From Collinsella sp. TF06-26 (lineage in GTDB: Bacteria > Actinomycetota > Coriobacteriia > Coriobacteriales > Coriobacteriaceae): a stretch of 64,000 nt of DNA. The stretch is taken from assembly GCF_002232035.1 (NCBI RefSeq), contig NZ_NKXR01000005.1:1-64000 (forward strand), written 5' to 3'. The notes under the pieces were generated by a model. The model worked only from the letters and a program-made list of their open reading frames with translations. It searched no databases and was not told where the DNA came from. Positions 62,902 through 64,000 of the stretch are shown here, one piece after another. The position numbers were made by a program, and so were the translations under genes. Within the stretch, counting starts at the first letter, position 1; each line of letters begins with the position of its first letter.

Positions 62902-64000
62902 ATGGCGAACAACCATACCGCGGGCGCTGCCGCCCGCACCTTCGCGCCCAGCGAGCTTTGCCAGCGTATGCTGGCCAAAACCAGCAAGGGTACCTGCGGT
63001 CCCTGTATCCTGTATCTTGAGGATGGGACCATTTTTTATGGACGTGCATGCGGCGCCGAGGGCACCGCGACCGGCGAAGTCTGCTTCAACACCTCGCTTG
63101 AGGGCTACTTTGAGGTCATGACCGACCCGAGTTATGCCGGCCAAATTGTAACCATGACCTATCCGCAGATCGGCAATTACGGTATCGACGAGACCGATGT
63201 CCAGTCGGCCTTCCCCGGCGACGCCGTGCGCCCTGCGAGCGCTCCGGCTATGCGCGGCATGATCGTTCGCGACATGTGCGCCACGCCTTCTAACTGGCGC
63301 TCGGCCGTCAGCGTGCCGGAGTACCTGCGCGCTCACGGCATCGTCGCTATCGAGGGTGTCGACACCCGCGCTCTGGTGCGCCATCTGCGCGACAATGGTT
63401 CCAAGATGGGCATTATCTCGACAGAGATCTTCGACGTCGACGAGCTCGCCGAGCGTCTGGACGCAGCGCCCACGCTGGTGGGCGAGAACCTGGTCAAGAC
63501 CGTGAGCTGTCCCGCGCCTCACGAGTTTGTGGCCGCCGACCTGCCTGCCACGCATGGCTTTGCGCTTGCGGCTGCCGCTCCTGCCCGTCACAAAGTGGTC
63601 GCCTACGACTGCGGTGTGAAGCGCGGTATTCTGGAGGGCCTGGTCCGTGCCGGCTGCGACCTCACCGTCGTGCCGTGGGATACGCCCGCCCAGCAGGTGC
63701 TCGACATGAATCCTGATGGCGTCTTTTTGTCCAACGGCCCCGGCGACCCCGATGCCGTGGTGGAGACCTACGAGCAGGTGCAGCAGCTGATCGGCAAGGT
63801 GCCGGTCTTTGGTATTTGCCTGGGTCACCAGATGATCAGCTTGGCCTGCGGCGCCCAAATGGAAAAGCTTAAATTCGGTCACCGTGGCGGTAACCAGCCG
63901 GTTATGAATCTGGTGAGCCGTCGCGTGGAGATCACCGCGCAAAACCACGGCTTTGGCCTGCTGTTCCCCAGTCTGGGCAAACTGATTCCGGAGCTTTCCG
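62902..64000 (+). CDS. carA: carbamoyl-phosphate synthase small subunit (partial, runs off the window)
   Basis: 366 codons are present, with no stop. The glutaminase domain (about residue 230 on) has KVVAYDCGVKRGI, SNGPGDP, and the nucleophile Cys in FGICLGHQ; the His-Glu pair would follow further on. The N-terminal domain with EGYFEVMTDPSYAGQIV is typical. Supplies ammonia for carbamoyl phosphate in pyrimidine and arginine synthesis. The PyrR-type leader points to pyrimidine control. AAGGAG lies six bases before the ATG. Confidence 0.96.
   Translation, partial: MANNHTAGAAARTFAPSELCQRMLAKTSKGTCGPCILYLEDGTIFYGRACGAEGTATGEVCFNTSLEGYFEVMTDPSYAGQIVTMTYPQIGNYGIDETDVQSAFPGDAVRPASAPAMRGMIVRDMCATPSNWRSAVSVPEYLRAHGIVAIEGVDTRALVRHLRDNGSKMGIISTEIFDVDELAERLDAAPTLVGENLVKTVSCPAPHEFVAADLPATHGFALAAAAPARHKVVAYDCGVKRGILEGLVRAGCDLTVVPWDTPAQQVLDMNPDGVFLSNGPGDPDAVVETYEQVQQLIGKVPVFGICLGHQMISLACGAQMEKLKFGHRGGNQPVMNLVSRRVEITAQNHGFGLLFPSLGKLIPELS

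Overview
The window looks like the replication-origin region of a Coriobacteriia chromosome, most likely Collinsella or a close relative. The GC content is high. The order recF-dciA-gyrB-gyrA followed by tRNA-Ile/tRNA-Ala is actinobacterial. The 16S-23S spacer carries no tRNA, and the 23S gene is about 100 nt longer than the E. coli gene, as in Actinobacteria. Genus is inferred from gene content and general familiarity; no database search was possible.

Gene orientation diverges around 34.3-38.0 kb. To the left nearly everything reads on the minus strand: an rRNA operon, tRNA-Lys, an M29 aminopeptidase, purC, a two-component system, a Tat lipoprotein operon, purB, tRNA-Gly, a degenerate M28-like membrane protein, a dinG-like exonuclease/helicase, ddl, and the origin-proximal block parB-parA, rsmG, jag, yidC, yidD, rnpA, rpmH. 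To the right it reads on the plus strand: a GHKL-ATPase/winged-helix gene, dnaA, dnaN, recF, dciA, gyrB, gyrA, tRNA-Ile/Ala/Ile, a DUF151 nuclease operon, typA, then rpsF-ssb-rpsR-rplI-dnaB, purA, purD, a Nudix hydrolase, an ABC exporter, and the start of carA behind a PyrR-type leader. Highly expressed genes are therefore co-directional with replication. Three perfect parS sites sit between parA and rsmG, next to the origin.

The accessory parts are an LPxTG thioester/SpaA adhesin, a pair of WYL regulators, a bactofilin-like membrane protein and a TRIC-family channel.

The observations most worth a second look are non-coding. Directly 3' of three tRNA genes (Lys, Gly, Ser-CGA) lies an approximately 95-106 bp palindrome-rich element. 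In each case one end joins a tRNA 3' tail cut at the T-loop, and the other end is a T-arm fragment in inverse orientation. At tRNA-Gly part of it is amplified as a 131-bp tandem repeat. A MITE-like palindrome with perfect 33-bp arms lies after gyrA. Among the proteins, the most unusual are the GHKL / Gln-rich / winged-helix protein between rpmH and dnaA, a DnaA with Asn in the normally Asp position of its DNA-recognition signature (next to an origin lacking canonical DnaA boxes), and an M28-like protein split by a roughly 665-residue acidic insertion.
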